Assembly: GCA_914767715.1 (NCBI GenBank)
Contig: OU612073.1
Span: 14,136,001-14,200,000 of the forward strand
Direction: 5' to 3'
DNA length: 64,000 nt
From: Membranipora membranacea
Taxonomy: Eukaryota > Bryozoa > Gymnolaemata > Cheilostomatida > Membraniporidae
Part shown: one piece after another, positions 10,358 through 22,411 of the stretch
Position numbering within the stretch: position 1 is the stretch's first letter
How the letters are laid out: every line of letters starts with the position of its first letter
Notes under the pieces: model-generated
Seen by the model: only the letters and a program-made list of their open reading frames with translations
What the model was told of the DNA's origin: nothing
Databases searched by the model: none
Made by a program: the position numbers and the translations under genes

Positions 10358-13326
10358 ATGGAGCCAACTATGGGAGATTTGTTAAACACCAGGCAGCTCA
10401 GAGGTCAAAGAGTACTCAATGGTAAGTAAGGCAAGATAAACAAATGCACTCGGAATGAGAGATCCTCTATTGGCATGCTAAATACTATGACCCGGTCATC
10501 TCAGATCAATATTTTGATTTTGTGGCTCAAACGATGGCTGGAATAGGAAATGATGAGGATGGATAGTATGTGCTTTCTTCGATATAGTCAGTATCTTGGT
10601 TACAGACTGCAAAAAAAGTAGCAAGTCCGTTTCTAAAATCACCATAAAGTCTGAAGAGTCTAACGAGTAAGCCTCATTTGTAATAAGGAAAACTTTTGTT
10701 AGGAATCCATAGCTAAGAATTGTGTAGCAATTGTATCCTGAGAATTATAATAATAAAGTTTTAATACTTCGACCAAAAGTTTAACAATGATTGTTACCCC
10801 TCCCATTTCTTCAAATATAGAATTATTTTATACTTATTTTTAACTCATTGGTCCAATGGTGGACTTAAAGTTCATTACTATCACTTATTCTACAGCTCCA
10901 TCACTCATATGACATCTGAGACAATGTATATAGACCTATATATATCTTGGCCCAGCATCAAATGAGCATCTTAAAACTATATATATATAGGCCTACCTAT
11001 ATTTATATATATATACATTATATTGATTACATTTGTTGCCATCTTGTCTTCAAAGAAGAAGGCAACTTCCGGTTTAGCCGTGAAATTGTGCCACATCTAA
11101 TATGTTAGTTCCAAGGAAAAACTATTTCGTAAATCTGCCTGTTAATTATTTCACTTTGAAACAAGAGCGGCAACATGAAACTTTCAATCCAAATCTTATT
11201 GAAATAAAGGATTTGGTTGATATAACGGACTAACAGCAAATAATTAACAGTAAATCATTAACCTCAGAACGCAAAGTAGGCATGACACAAATAGCATGCT
11301 AATTTATTTTCAGTCCAATATTTGTACGCTCCTGATCCCTTCCATGAATGTGTAATTGATTTTTCAAAATTAAATTTATTAAAGCTAGTGTAACATATCA
11401 CAACACATTAGGCAGTTTTGTGTTTCAGTGTACTACATGCCTTGTGGTCTCAGACGCAACATGATTTCTTATGTACCTTAAACAAATCTTACATACTTGG
11501 CATCTTCAATTTCTCACTGTCAGACAGAAAGAAATTGTTATGACTAAATATTTTCCGAGAATCAGAATATTCATCATATAAGAAATGGCAGCACGCTCAA
11601 GGCAAACATGCTCGTATACTCCGACTTCTTACATAGGCTTTGACTACTGTATGGTGAAGGTGAATTCCAGGCAAGGCAGTGAAGCAAATGCTAGACTACG
11701 CACACAAACTCACCATCAGAATAAACAGATGGAATATAATGCTGTTAGCAATAGCCTGAAAACACACCTATCTGGATACAACACATCTACAAACAGCAAG
11801 CCAGGTGAGATATCGATATTGTAGTATTACAAAAAAAGAATTACATTTTACTGTAGCCTGCAGGTTCGATATGCAGTCTTTGGGAATCTGTATTTATTTT
11901 GCTATCAGATTGATGATGGTAAGTTATGAAAATATTTGGCGTGTTACCAGGATAATATTATTGTCTGCCAAATAACAAGTGTATAATAAATAATAATATG
12001 TTTTAAAAAAACTGTCAACTGTTTTATTTGGCCCATCAGGAAGTAAATAATGGGGTCTGGGATGACACTGCTGTTTTGTTTTGACTCATTATACCTGGAT
12101 AAGAGCAAGCTGTCTATATACCTTGTTTGGAAATTCAATGATATAAACACAGTACCAGGGGCTTGTTAGATAAAATATGATCCAATTTGCCTGCATTTGG
12201 AATTTCGAGTTGGTGAGTGGTCAATAGAACAATCAGAGCGCAAGCAAATGAGAAAAAACTTTTTGCTGACTGCGGTTCAATGAGATTGAAGTGAATGAGC
12301 CTGACTAGAGTTTTCTGCCCGAATATTATGTGACCTATTTTAGTCGTTGTCCACCTCAATAGCCTTTTCTGAGCAGACCGACTTTTCTTTGGGGCGCTTA
12401 GATAAGGCTACATATTCAGCAGTCGATTTCATTCCTTTTCGAGGTAATCATTTTTTGAGCTTGATTGGAAAGCTTTCTGTAAATATTTTAGGGTCAAGCA
12501 AGAAGCTTACAGATGGCATAAGACCGCAATACTCTCCTCCCGAACAGTACACTATACCCAGCACACCAAGCATGCAAAATCATCCAGTGGCACCACAAAA
12601 CACCAGATATGGCAGGTAGGCTTAAATAAATTGATAGACAGTGGCATAAATTGCTGTAGTCTTAGTGCTCAGGCTGCTCCATTGCGAGTTAGCGGCTTTG
12701 CATTATCAACCACCCAATAATTGGGTGGTTGATGATGCTATGCCGCTAACTCGCAATGGAGCAGCCTCAGCACTTAGCCGAAGATTGTTGTGGTGAGCAA
12801 AATAGCCATCCATTTTCAACTAACTAGGGATATTTATCATATTTCTGTTTCACACTAAGTACTGAAGTCTCAAAAACAGATTATCACTTCATTGTTTTAA
12901 AGCTAGGGTTTGTCCGCTATGCCCTATTCATTAACTACAGACTAGAATTAGTGATAGATCATGTGGATATTACTACTAGCAACTTGGAGCAACCAAAGTT
13001 TATCAGTGGAAGACTAAAAATTAAAACAGAACCGCAAATTTACTTGACATGCAGTCACTGAGTATGATTGAGGGTGGTGTCGTATAGCTCTTATTACATT
13101 GATAATTGATTCAGTGAGTTGTCTGTCATCTATTCCAAGGTGGGATACATCTAGTCAGAGCACTCGTTCAGAGATGAAAAGACAACTACACATACAGCTT
13201 GATAAGCTAACTACAGAACAAGGGAGGGAAGAGCAAACAGCTACAAAACTGTATCTGAGTCATGGGAACCCCAAAATCCCTCCTAAACTGTACAATGAAT
13301 TTAACAGAGATAACGAACGCAGGTGA
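10358..13326 (+). CDS. Unrecognised four-exon gene, 198-aa Ser/Thr/Gln-rich protein
   Basis: Exons 10358-10421, 11583-11804, 12492-12615 and 13140-13326 join in one frame (phases 1, 1, 2), each with GT donor and AG acceptor, giving 198 residues and a stop at 13324. The N-terminus is MEPTMGDLLNTRQLRGQRVL. The middle is rich in Ser, Thr, Gln and Asn with Tyr-Pro pairs (YSPPEQY, TPSYI-like). The C-terminus has a charged stretch (EMKRQLHIQLDKLTTEQGREEQ) predicted helical, and ends PKIPPKLYNEFNRDNERR. There is no signal peptide, membrane helix or catalytic motif, so it is probably an intracellular, mostly disordered protein. A polyadenylation signal follows at 13403. I do not recognise the family. 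The model rests on phase agreement, not homology, and exon 2's acceptor has a weak pyrimidine tract. Confidence 0.65.
12661..12777. repeat. Near-perfect hairpin, 57-bp arms and 3-nt loop
   Basis: The left arm (12661-12717) contains GGCTGCTCCATTGCGAGTTA and the right arm (12721-12777) is its complement with only a few mismatches; the inner ends are CCACCCAA/TTGGGTGG around TAA. It lies in intron 3 of the 198-aa gene and would form a strong RNA hairpin in the pre-mRNA. Confidence 0.95.
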
Positions 13327-13402
13327 TAGGAGTCATCAATGATTCCTCAATCTAACCATTCCGTTTAAACTCGTAGCATATCATAAAGTTATTTGTTTAC
13401 CT

Positions 13403-13408
13403 AATAAA
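13403..13408 (+). terminator. AATAAA polyadenylation signal of the 198-aa gene
   Basis: An AATAAA hexamer lies about 77 nt after the stop codon, on the coding strand. Confidence 0.5.
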
Positions 13409-13580
13409 GCATTACAAGATCTAGCCAGAGAGTTTTAGTTACATAAAACAGGTTTTTTTAATTTATTTTTATAAAAAAGAAATCTGTTAATGATCGCGCA
13501 CAAAAATATGAGTATGCCAATTGTGGGGATTGTAACCAAGTAGAATAAAGGTTCATGAAAGCAGTGCACATGGCGCTCCA

Positions 13581-13586
13581 TTTATT
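13581..13586 (-). terminator. AATAAA polyadenylation signal of CDK5RAP1
   Basis: TTTATT on the plus strand reads AATAAA on the minus strand about 195 nt after the CDK5RAP1 stop. The two convergent genes therefore end within about 180 bp of each other. Confidence 0.45.
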
Positions 13587-13779
13587 AAATATCTCTTGAG
13601 ATCACCATGAGCTTGGTGACATCATTCTTAACAATAAGGATGACTGAGCTCTCATTCTTCAGTAGAGTTTCAAACAAAATATGTTAGGAGTAAGTTCAGA
13701 TTGATTCATTGTACAGAACAAACTAGATCATCATGATGATGTAACACGAGACAAGGCACTCTACTTAGACAGCTGAACA

Positions 13780-16700
13780 CTACATGTGGAGACTCTGCTG
13801 TCTCAGCTGATCACTCATGTTATTCTCGTAATGATGATAGTCTTGTATCCCAGATATAAACAGAGGCTGTCCTCTCAGTGTCTCCGAGGTAGAATCTGTT
13901 ATCTACAAAAAAAAACAAGCCCATTTCAATACTTGTACTTTTATAACTGTCATATTTTGTGGTAGGCCTATCCTACTCTCACATTTCTCACATGGTTTCA
14001 TTTCTTTGCCATGTTACGTACATTTTGAGTTCGGTATGTCATCTGGGACAATGTGGACCAGCCTTAATACTTCGTACTTTGATAACTATCATAATAATAC
14101 GATGTATTGTGGTATTCTACTCTCACTGTTTCCATTCTTTGCTATGTTCCGTACATTATGAGTACCGTATTACATCTATAACCTTTTTACATGAGCACCC
14201 ATCAAATACTGCACAACCATACACTTTCTTATCGTCACTAACCCCTCACCCCTCGCGGTAACACATAGTATCTATAAGATTGAGTTTGACCCATTTAGCC
14301 TGTAATTGGATCTACTCTTCTTCCACTCAGTAAAGGGAGAGCTCAGTATAAATATACAACATACATTGACAGCCACATAATCGCCGACTTGTGGTATTTG
14401 TTTGGTGTTATCTCCCCCGATACCACACTGTATGGAGGTTTTAGGAAATATTACTTTAGTATTTCCATCATTGCGTCCCATCCAATCATCAGCCGATCGC
14501 CGGCTATCCTGTATAAAGTCAGATAATACAATATATGTAAGTTTAAACTATAACTCAGTACAACTATTATATATAATTTATTATCTATTAATGACACACC
14601 ACTCATATTATGCATCTCATGTCTTTTATATTTGGCAACCTCATCATATTGAACACAAGTGTTTGTCCATCAAATTGAATTTCCCAAACATAAGACCATA
14701 TTTATGTGTGTTCAGCTCAGCTCAGTTGCATGATAGCAAACCAACTGGTTTAGCAGTTACATGTTTTGATGCATACAGATAATCAACAATAACACAACAA
14801 GTTCTAGAGGAACCTGTGACTTCTCACATTATCATCGTAGTATAGCTACATATTATTTCATATATTTTAATCATCTTTCACCATTTTTCCCCACTGCATA
14901 ATAAATATGAACGACCGTTACCACTCACAGATTCTATTAGCACCAGCTGTGTGGATCCCACATCTCGTTTATTCAGCTCAGCACATATTTGTCTGACTTT
15001 AACTCCAACTTCTCTATGCCTTCTCTGCTTTACATCATGTGGTACATCATCCTTCAGTCGACGGTGAGCGTGTGTTTTCTACACAAAAAAACATTACATC
15101 CAGATTAACACAGCCTTAATAAGCAGTGTGACTGATTATAAAAGTTATGACGTAAATTACACTGTAGCTGCAGGTAGCTGTAGCTGTATATTAGGCTGAT
15201 TTATAATTTTTGACCAGTCAATTTGGGAGTTGTCTCCTTCAAGATCATGAACAGAGAACTTTGTGAATAAAAATTATTCATAAAATTACATCATAGGTTT
15301 ATTTATATTTAGGCTTTTTGCTGAAAAGATCTTAGTAAATGTTTGCTTCTATGACTATGCTCAAGTTTTTGTCTGCAAAGCTAATATCTTCTGGTAACTT
15401 ACCTCTCGAAGGCTGTAAGGAAAGTGAAAGACTCTATGGTATCTCACTATATCTAATAATGTCATTGTGTCTTCATGATCCTTCTCTGTCTCACCACAAA
15501 AACCAGAGATGAAATCACTCGACAGCCGCATATCTGTACAGCAAACAATACAACGCAGTTGTTAATTTTCAAAGTTTTCTTTTTTCATTTCTACTGAACC
15601 TTGAGGAGCATGGGAAAGCTGTATGGGACAGCTCAGAAACTTGAGGGATTATGCAATTGAAATAACACACTTCTGTTATTAAAGACAACTCATGTAGGTA
15701 GCAAGTCAAAAAAGCATGGTCTGCCTCTGCCAGTTTGATTGTTTCATCGTAAATTACATTTTCAACTGGGAGTATTGTCCATTTGTGAGCAATAATATTC
15801 AATTTCATATGTGAAACAAAATTTTAAATGTAACAATACCTGGTATTCTTTCTCTGATGTTCTGTATTAGTTCTATATAAGATTCTCTGCTATAACCTCT
15901 TCTCATATATTCTAACACAGAAGTACTACCACTCTGTGCGGGTATGTGTATCTGATTACATAGATTACTCCTCTCACTTATCAAATCTAATACCTATCAG
16001 AATAGTAGAAATAAAACGTGTGGCAACCGACCCTGATATTCTAAACACTAATTTTACTTGTTCAATAGCAATGTCATCTACAATTTGGAGTTGCCCTCTT
16101 TTAGTTCAGAGAGAGGATAACTGACCGTATAAGTTGTTTCTCGTAAGTGATAAAAGTTCCATACAAGTTATCCCCTAAACTTGCATGATCATGTGCAGCA
16201 GTGACAGATATGTTATCATATATGAGCGATCAGAGTACACAATAGGTAGGGCTCAAAACTGCCCAGGTTTCTGTTGGCAGCATTCCGGCTGAATGAGTTG
16301 TTGCAGATGATGGAATGTCACAACCAGTAATCTTGGCAGAGTTTGAGCATATATACTGGTAGAATTGAGTTTGCGGAGGTTTCATTGTTATATCATCTGC
16401 AGTGCTATGTAACTAATTTACTGCGATTTGCTGACAAATTTTACCTCATTAGGGAAATCTTTTGGATGTGGAGAAGTGAATCTGATTCTCATCTCTGGAC
16501 TAATTTCTGAGACTCGCTCGAGTAAATCAGCGAATCTCAAACCTCCAACCTTAGGCCTGTATATCGTTTTGAAACCTGAAAATAAAGAAAAGAGATTGTC
16601 TGCTTAAATGTAAGACAGAATACGCTGGTATAGCACAACTTTTTAACTCTATAGTAAAAACAAATTTGAGCAAACAACCTCGCCAACCTGACAACAAACA

Positions 16701-19700
16701 AGACATATCCTTAGCTCTACATAAAATAGAAACTTCATCCACAATTGATGATTTGGCAGAAGACATGATATGAAATCTAATTGAATGAAAATGACATATT
16801 CTCGGACAGCGATACATGAGTGTTTACCTTTTGCTAAATTAGTGGGCTCTTTAACAGGACTCTCCATACTCGTCTGTTCAGAGAGATCTCTGTAACTGTT
16901 GACATTTTGTCCGAGTAAAGTGACCTCTTTGATGCCCTGAAACAGATCTATGAGATATGAAATAGGGTTTTTATTGGTAGGAAAAATGGAGGATGCGACT
17001 TTATTTTGTAATTTTTCAACAAGGCGTTGGAATCTAACTTACAGTGACCCTATGTAGTTTTGATCTGAGTTGTTATGATTTCTCCGTCATCATGGATAGT
17101 CAACAAACCATGTCGGCAAAATTTCCACAACTAAAACAGTTTGTTTCTAGTGTTTTTTGTGACAAGATCCAGATATTATATTTTGTTGGCAAACTGAAAA
17201 TAAGTGATGGTTTGGGACCTATGGTCAAAAAACACTTAGCGGTTGTAATGTCAGAGATTCGCACATCTTAACATATATGCTGACAGCAGCCTCAGCTGAT
17301 CCTCAGAGGTTGCAACTCCAGGGTTCAGACCAGTTTGCATATTGTCACATTACCCACAAATAAGCCTCAGCTGATCCTCAGCGGATTAATGTGTATATAC
17401 AAACTCATTGAGGATCCGCTGAGGTTGTAACCCTCTGTCAGTGTGTTTAGACCATTATGTTTTATCGTGATAACATACCTGTTCACTAAGAGTTCTAACC
17501 TCATCAAGTATTGATGAGATAGGACGACTTCTCTCCCGACCTCTCGTAAAGGGTACGATACAATAACTACACATATTATCACATCCTCGCATTATAGATC
17601 TGTAAACATTGAGTTATATGTCAGTGTTACAACTAGTACTAATCAAGCCTTCAACTTTTTGGAGAGATATTTTATGCCTGCATTTGTATATAGATACACG
17701 ACTGGGCGGTAATAAGGTAGTGATCACAGATCAGAAGTTCCCCGGGTGGATTACATCAAGGGGTACATAAATAAATTCATTCTTGTTATTATGGATAAAG
17801 CTCCAACACCTAAGACCAATCAGATAATGATTTTGGCAGTTTTTAACACCCCCTGAAATCTAAAATATAATTCATACTTTCATAATTTCATAATCTCAAA
17901 CTCTGGCACTGGAAACTTCTGGCTATACACTCTAAGAATGTAGATGATTGACTATGAAGTCTGTAATATTTTTGACATCAATCTCAAACTATAAGAAATT
18001 TGACGATTGGCTCTCAGCACTCACACAAAAGCAGAAGGTGAGTTGGGGTTCATCCTGATCGGCATGACGTCAGCATATGTCTCGTCAAGGGACAGAGCTA
18101 CATTAACAGCGGTCTGTCCTGATTGTGTTATAGATAGTAGCCGAGGTAAGTCCTTATACGCATCGGGTCCACATACTAAATCTACTGATTTACGTTCCTC
18201 TAGAATCTGAGATTTTAGCCTTTCCGCCATACATCCTAATTGATTAATATATACAGACATCAACCGCATCTTGATCATGGATGTTACTGATGATATAAAA
18301 AACACATCCGAGAAGTCTGTAAAGATTCGCTCAGAGGGATGTCAACAGGTTCAGTTATAAATTTGACTTTGATCAGAAGCTGTAGCCTTGTCATGTGGCC
18401 ACTTTTCTTGTTTCAAGCAGTGGTTGCGTGACAAGGCTAGAGAGGCTGAGGTGTTTAATTTTGCCAGTCTTGATAATCTACAGCAGATTAATGGTACAGA
18501 GTATATGCAGATGGGAACACTAGGCTAGGTAAAAGTACAGACCAGAATCCAATGAGCCACATAGAGTGAGGCTGAAAAGAAATTACGAACTGTGCCCAAC
18601 TTTTGTGGTGCTTGTTTAAAGGTGTGAGAGAGGTGTAATGGCACCAATGCTCTCTTAAATTTGGACAAATGTAGAATATAAACTAAGAATCATCAATAAT
18701 TTGAATGCGATACACTTACCTAGAATGCCTATTTTGAAGGGGGTTTGACCTTTCTTTCTCTGTCGCTTCTGAATCTGAAGTTGATCAACTCTTGACCAAA
18801 TTTTCTTCTCTGCCCCTTCTCTTATAGAACAGGTCATGAGGAAAACCACATCAGCCTGGAGGTAGATAAATTACAGTGCTGGTAGATTTTTTTATGTAAT
18901 CACCTTTTCAACATTTCTCATTTCAAGTGTTGGTGAAATTAAAAAAAATGACGCTGGATCTCAACAAAACTGAGGTATGCTTATCCTTGAAACAGATTGC
19001 TATTGTTGATCAAGAACCGACAGTGCTAATTTGTTTTGCTTAGACATACATGTCGGATAAATTACCATCCCCTTCCCCTGATGTTCTAAACTGACAAATT
19101 ATTTCTTCAGTTGTAATTTGCTCTACCATTAATTTAGGGTTTCGGTCTTCCAGTTCAGGGAGGAGATAACTCTACTCAGCTTAGCTCTAGATAGGCCAAG
19201 TGAACATACGAAATTGGGTTTCGTGGCCTTAAGGGTCTGGGTGTACAGGAATACGAGAACAGACCCAATATACACGCCATTATAGATCATAGACAACATA
19301 AGCAGATAGACGCATACGTCCAGCACACAAGCGATCTATAAAAGACAGTGTCCGAATGGCTGGCCTTGTTCGGACAGTGAAATTAGCCAAGTTATCAACA
19401 TTTTATTGTACACATTTATAATGTTCTAATTACAATTCAGCCAGTTATCAAAGCTTGGTGTACTGGAGCCGTTCAAGATAAAGCTAAGAAGTGTATTCAA
19501 TTCAAGGTATATGATAAGGACTGAAAAATTGTATGATTGGTTAAACCGTCCTCACAAGTCTGCTGAGAAGTTTTTTTTGTGCAGTCCATAAGCCGAGTGA
19601 TGAAAAATCACATGACTGTAAATATAGGTGGACTGAAATCATCATAAAACTGTACATCAGAACACTGACCTCTTTAACACTGTGCGTCCGAGTAAAGCCA

Positions 19701-20637
19701 CTGTTGTTGAGCACAGACCAAACAATTTCTGTATCATTCACATTCATCTGGCAACCATAGGTCTCAAAATACACTGCAACAACAATTATAATTAGCAATA
19801 GGCGCTACTGGAATAAAAAGGGACAGGCCCTCTCCTATAGCCTAATACATAGAGTGATAATCCAGGGAAAGGCACGCTGTTGATCTCTATAAGGAATATA
19901 TTAATAACAAACAATATACAGGGAATGGGTGGGGACTGGGGAGTGTCATAGCAATAACTCTCCTCAGACGGCGACAAATCATCTCATCGTGTGTAAAATA
20001 AAGATTAGTAAAGAATGAAGTTGAGTTAGGCTTACACCCTCCATGTATCCCAGAGGTGGGTCGGCAAGATAGACATAAAAATAAAAAAGGAATATTGTCT
20101 CTTCTCGTTCACTTATTTTTACCCAACCGCAACTTTCAGAGATAGAAAGCCATTTAGTACTATCAATTATAATAGTTATTCATGTAGGGATCACACTCCG
20201 CTCAACACTAAAGCTACACACAGGCTGTGTTTTATGTTGTTTGTTATTTATATATAACTCAACTGTTATTGTCTTCCAGAAAATGAGAATATAGCATGCG
20301 TTGACAGAAAGGCACCTGAAAAATTATGCTTACCCTTTCTTCCTTCTCCATGAAAGACGCTGTGGTCAATATAAGGATGTTCTGTTATATGCCCAACCGT
20401 TTCTTCTAAATTTCCAGAATTTTCCAGTTCTCCATTCTGGTCATTTTTGATGAAATCAGACAGTGAAGGCCCATTCTGCAGCTTTTCCAAGTTACTGCTA
20501 GTCTTCTTATCATTGACTCTTGATGATAAGAACAGTTTTGGTAATAAAGATGCTGTATATCTGGATTTTTGTGTTAATTTGTTCATGCAGCAACCTTGCA
20601 GCACATTTCTGATGGGGGCTGACATCTTGGATTGCAT
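13780..20637 (-). CDS. CDK5RAP1: CDK5RAP1, mitochondrial tRNA methylthiotransferase (MiaB family), complete
   Basis: This radical-SAM enzyme adds a methylthio group to i6A37 of mitochondrial tRNAs (ms2i6A). Twelve minus-strand exons join in phase: 20334-20637, 19670-19773, 18720-18855, 18025-18235, 17479-17599, 16828-16936, 16445-16575, 15840-15993, 15403-15533, 14929-15078, 14365-14508, 13780-13902. They give 605 aa, close to the roughly 600 aa usual for the family. Exon 1 is a poorly conserved, basic, probably mitochondrial-targeting N-terminus ([14 protein letters not shown]). The MTTase domain has cysteines 109 (ETYGCQMN), 145 (MTCSIRE) and 183 (GCMAERL). The radical-SAM cluster is C258-x3-C262-x2-C265 ([10 protein letters not shown]). 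Later blocks [29 protein letters not shown] and [13 protein letters not shown] are all intact. The TRAM-like end ([20 protein letters not shown]) is followed by a short divergent tail. A second ATG lies four codons downstream. No break was found. Confidence 0.96.
17281..17447. repeat. Short inverted/direct repeat around CCTCAGCTGATCCTCAG
   Basis: GCCTCAGCTGATCCTCAG occurs twice (about 17289 and 17367), and a complementary GAGGATCCGCTGAGG follows at about 17412. The outer CTGACAG pairs with CTGTCAG. It lies in the CDK5RAP1 intron before the exon at 16828-16936 and is probably a degenerate small foldback element. Confidence 0.55.
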
Positions 20638-22411
20638 TGATGTGGAATTAGAAAATTCGATCAGCTATCGATGTACTTCCCTAATGATATTTAAGATATC
20701 ATGCATAGCATAAGAGTTCACCTGAAAATAATTCAGGAAGAGGTCTGTAAACTCGTATGAAATTTTCAAATCATTGAAGATCTACAGGCTACAGTATTTT
20801 TGCGAAATAAAAACAAAACAGGTTAGTGAGTGTTGAAAACATAAAATTTCAATAAACTTTTGGTAAAACACCTGGAGTTATGTGCATGGTTAGTTTTCCC
20901 AGGCGAGATTCATTTGTAGGATGGTTGATTAATTGGTGGATCATGGGGAAAGCATGCATATACGTGTCTCCTTGCCTATCACAGTCAGCAATGGCTGCTA
21001 AATGAAATACTGAAAGTAAGTGAATGTATGTATGTGACTGTCATTATCCTCACTTGAGTTGATACTTAGTTTAGATAGTAATAAGATAACTCCACAGGCC
21101 TACTCAATAACCTGCAGGGTATCTGACCTGGCATTGTTTCACTGGCCTATGCCTGGAGAATGCAAGACTACTCAACATAACTATGAACACTACAGACACA
21201 ACAAAGGCCACTTCTATGAGCACACACAAGTTAGTAGCCACATGAGAATGGTAGTTCCCCAGGTTTATTTTTTGTGACAGACCATTTTGTATGCCAAGAT
21301 AAGATGCATATTATAGGTGCTCAAATGGATGCAATTCTAATACTGCTTAATGATGCAGGGCCGCACTCATTGTTTACAATGTTTGCGGTAAAACCACACA
21401 ACAAGCACCTCGCAGCTGATAGAAGAAAAATAATGGAAGAACCCAAGTACCAGGAGAGGATGGCGAAGAATTTGACTCTCCCGAGCCATCCACTTAGGTG
21501 AAGCAGAGACTGATATGGGAGAATACATCACCTCCATCCCCATCCTGGCAGTACTAGAAGGCACAACAAACAGTACCTAATACCTCACTGCAGCACAGAC
21601 CTCCACAAAAGGAGCTTAAAGTCAAATTGTGGAATAATGTTTGTTATGACTCTTTCTTACTGATTGTAGATCCTCCTGTGGCCGGTTAAAGTTCCGGCAA
21701 ATGGTGAAAATCTGGTTATGATTATAGCACAAACTCTGAAGCTAGCTGTCTCACTATCTTTAGCTCTCCCCAAACTTCACATTGTAAAGGTGAGTCGATT
21801 GCATCTCTCTGCGCATGTGCAAACTGTTGAGGCATACGCTTGTCTCTGCAGCATAGGGCCTGAAAAATTAACATAAACTGAGTAGGCCTACCCAAATTGG
21901 AAAACAATGGAAGCCCATAATCTAGAAATGTTTTGTCCTGAATGGAACACTACCATCTCATAACCTTGAACTCTGGTAGTTGCCTATCTTGATGTAAGGC
22001 GGCCCCACCATCGCTGTGCTGCAGAGATAGACTATGTCATGAGGCTATCCCGTAGGCAGAATGCAATTGCATAGCTGATTTTGGATTAGTCTCGTTAGAA
22101 TCAGTCCATCGACTATTTTTTGTCACATTTTTTCATGCGTTCAGCCAATGAAGAAATTTTGTTATTTCAACACGCATTGAATGTGAAGTGAGGCGAGTGG
22201 TCCGTTATTGTGTTGACTGATTTAGCAGGTTTGTCTGAGAATATAAAGTTTGCTTTGCTCAGTTGTAACTTGTTTGTCCCTATCACAAGGAAATGTTGCA
22301 ATCTGGAGAAATGAAGGTTCCTTATCTGCCCAATCACTAAAACAAATATACATAACGTAATAGGCTAGTCAAATCAAGGACTAACTCCTTGGTCAAATCT
22401 GTTCATTTGTG
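20638..22411. other. Divergent spacer between CDK5RAP1 and the TP53I3-like gene
   Basis: Both genes start at the edges of this 1.8 kb region and are transcribed away from each other, so it should hold both promoters. I see no clear TATA box. Open frames at 21059-21501 have ordinary codon content, no family features and no splice partners. Confidence 0.45.

Noticed and set aside
14402-14782. 126-codon open frame on the plus strand
   Set aside because: It runs antisense over the CDK5RAP1 exon at 14365-14508 and into its intron, so it is a shadow of that gene.
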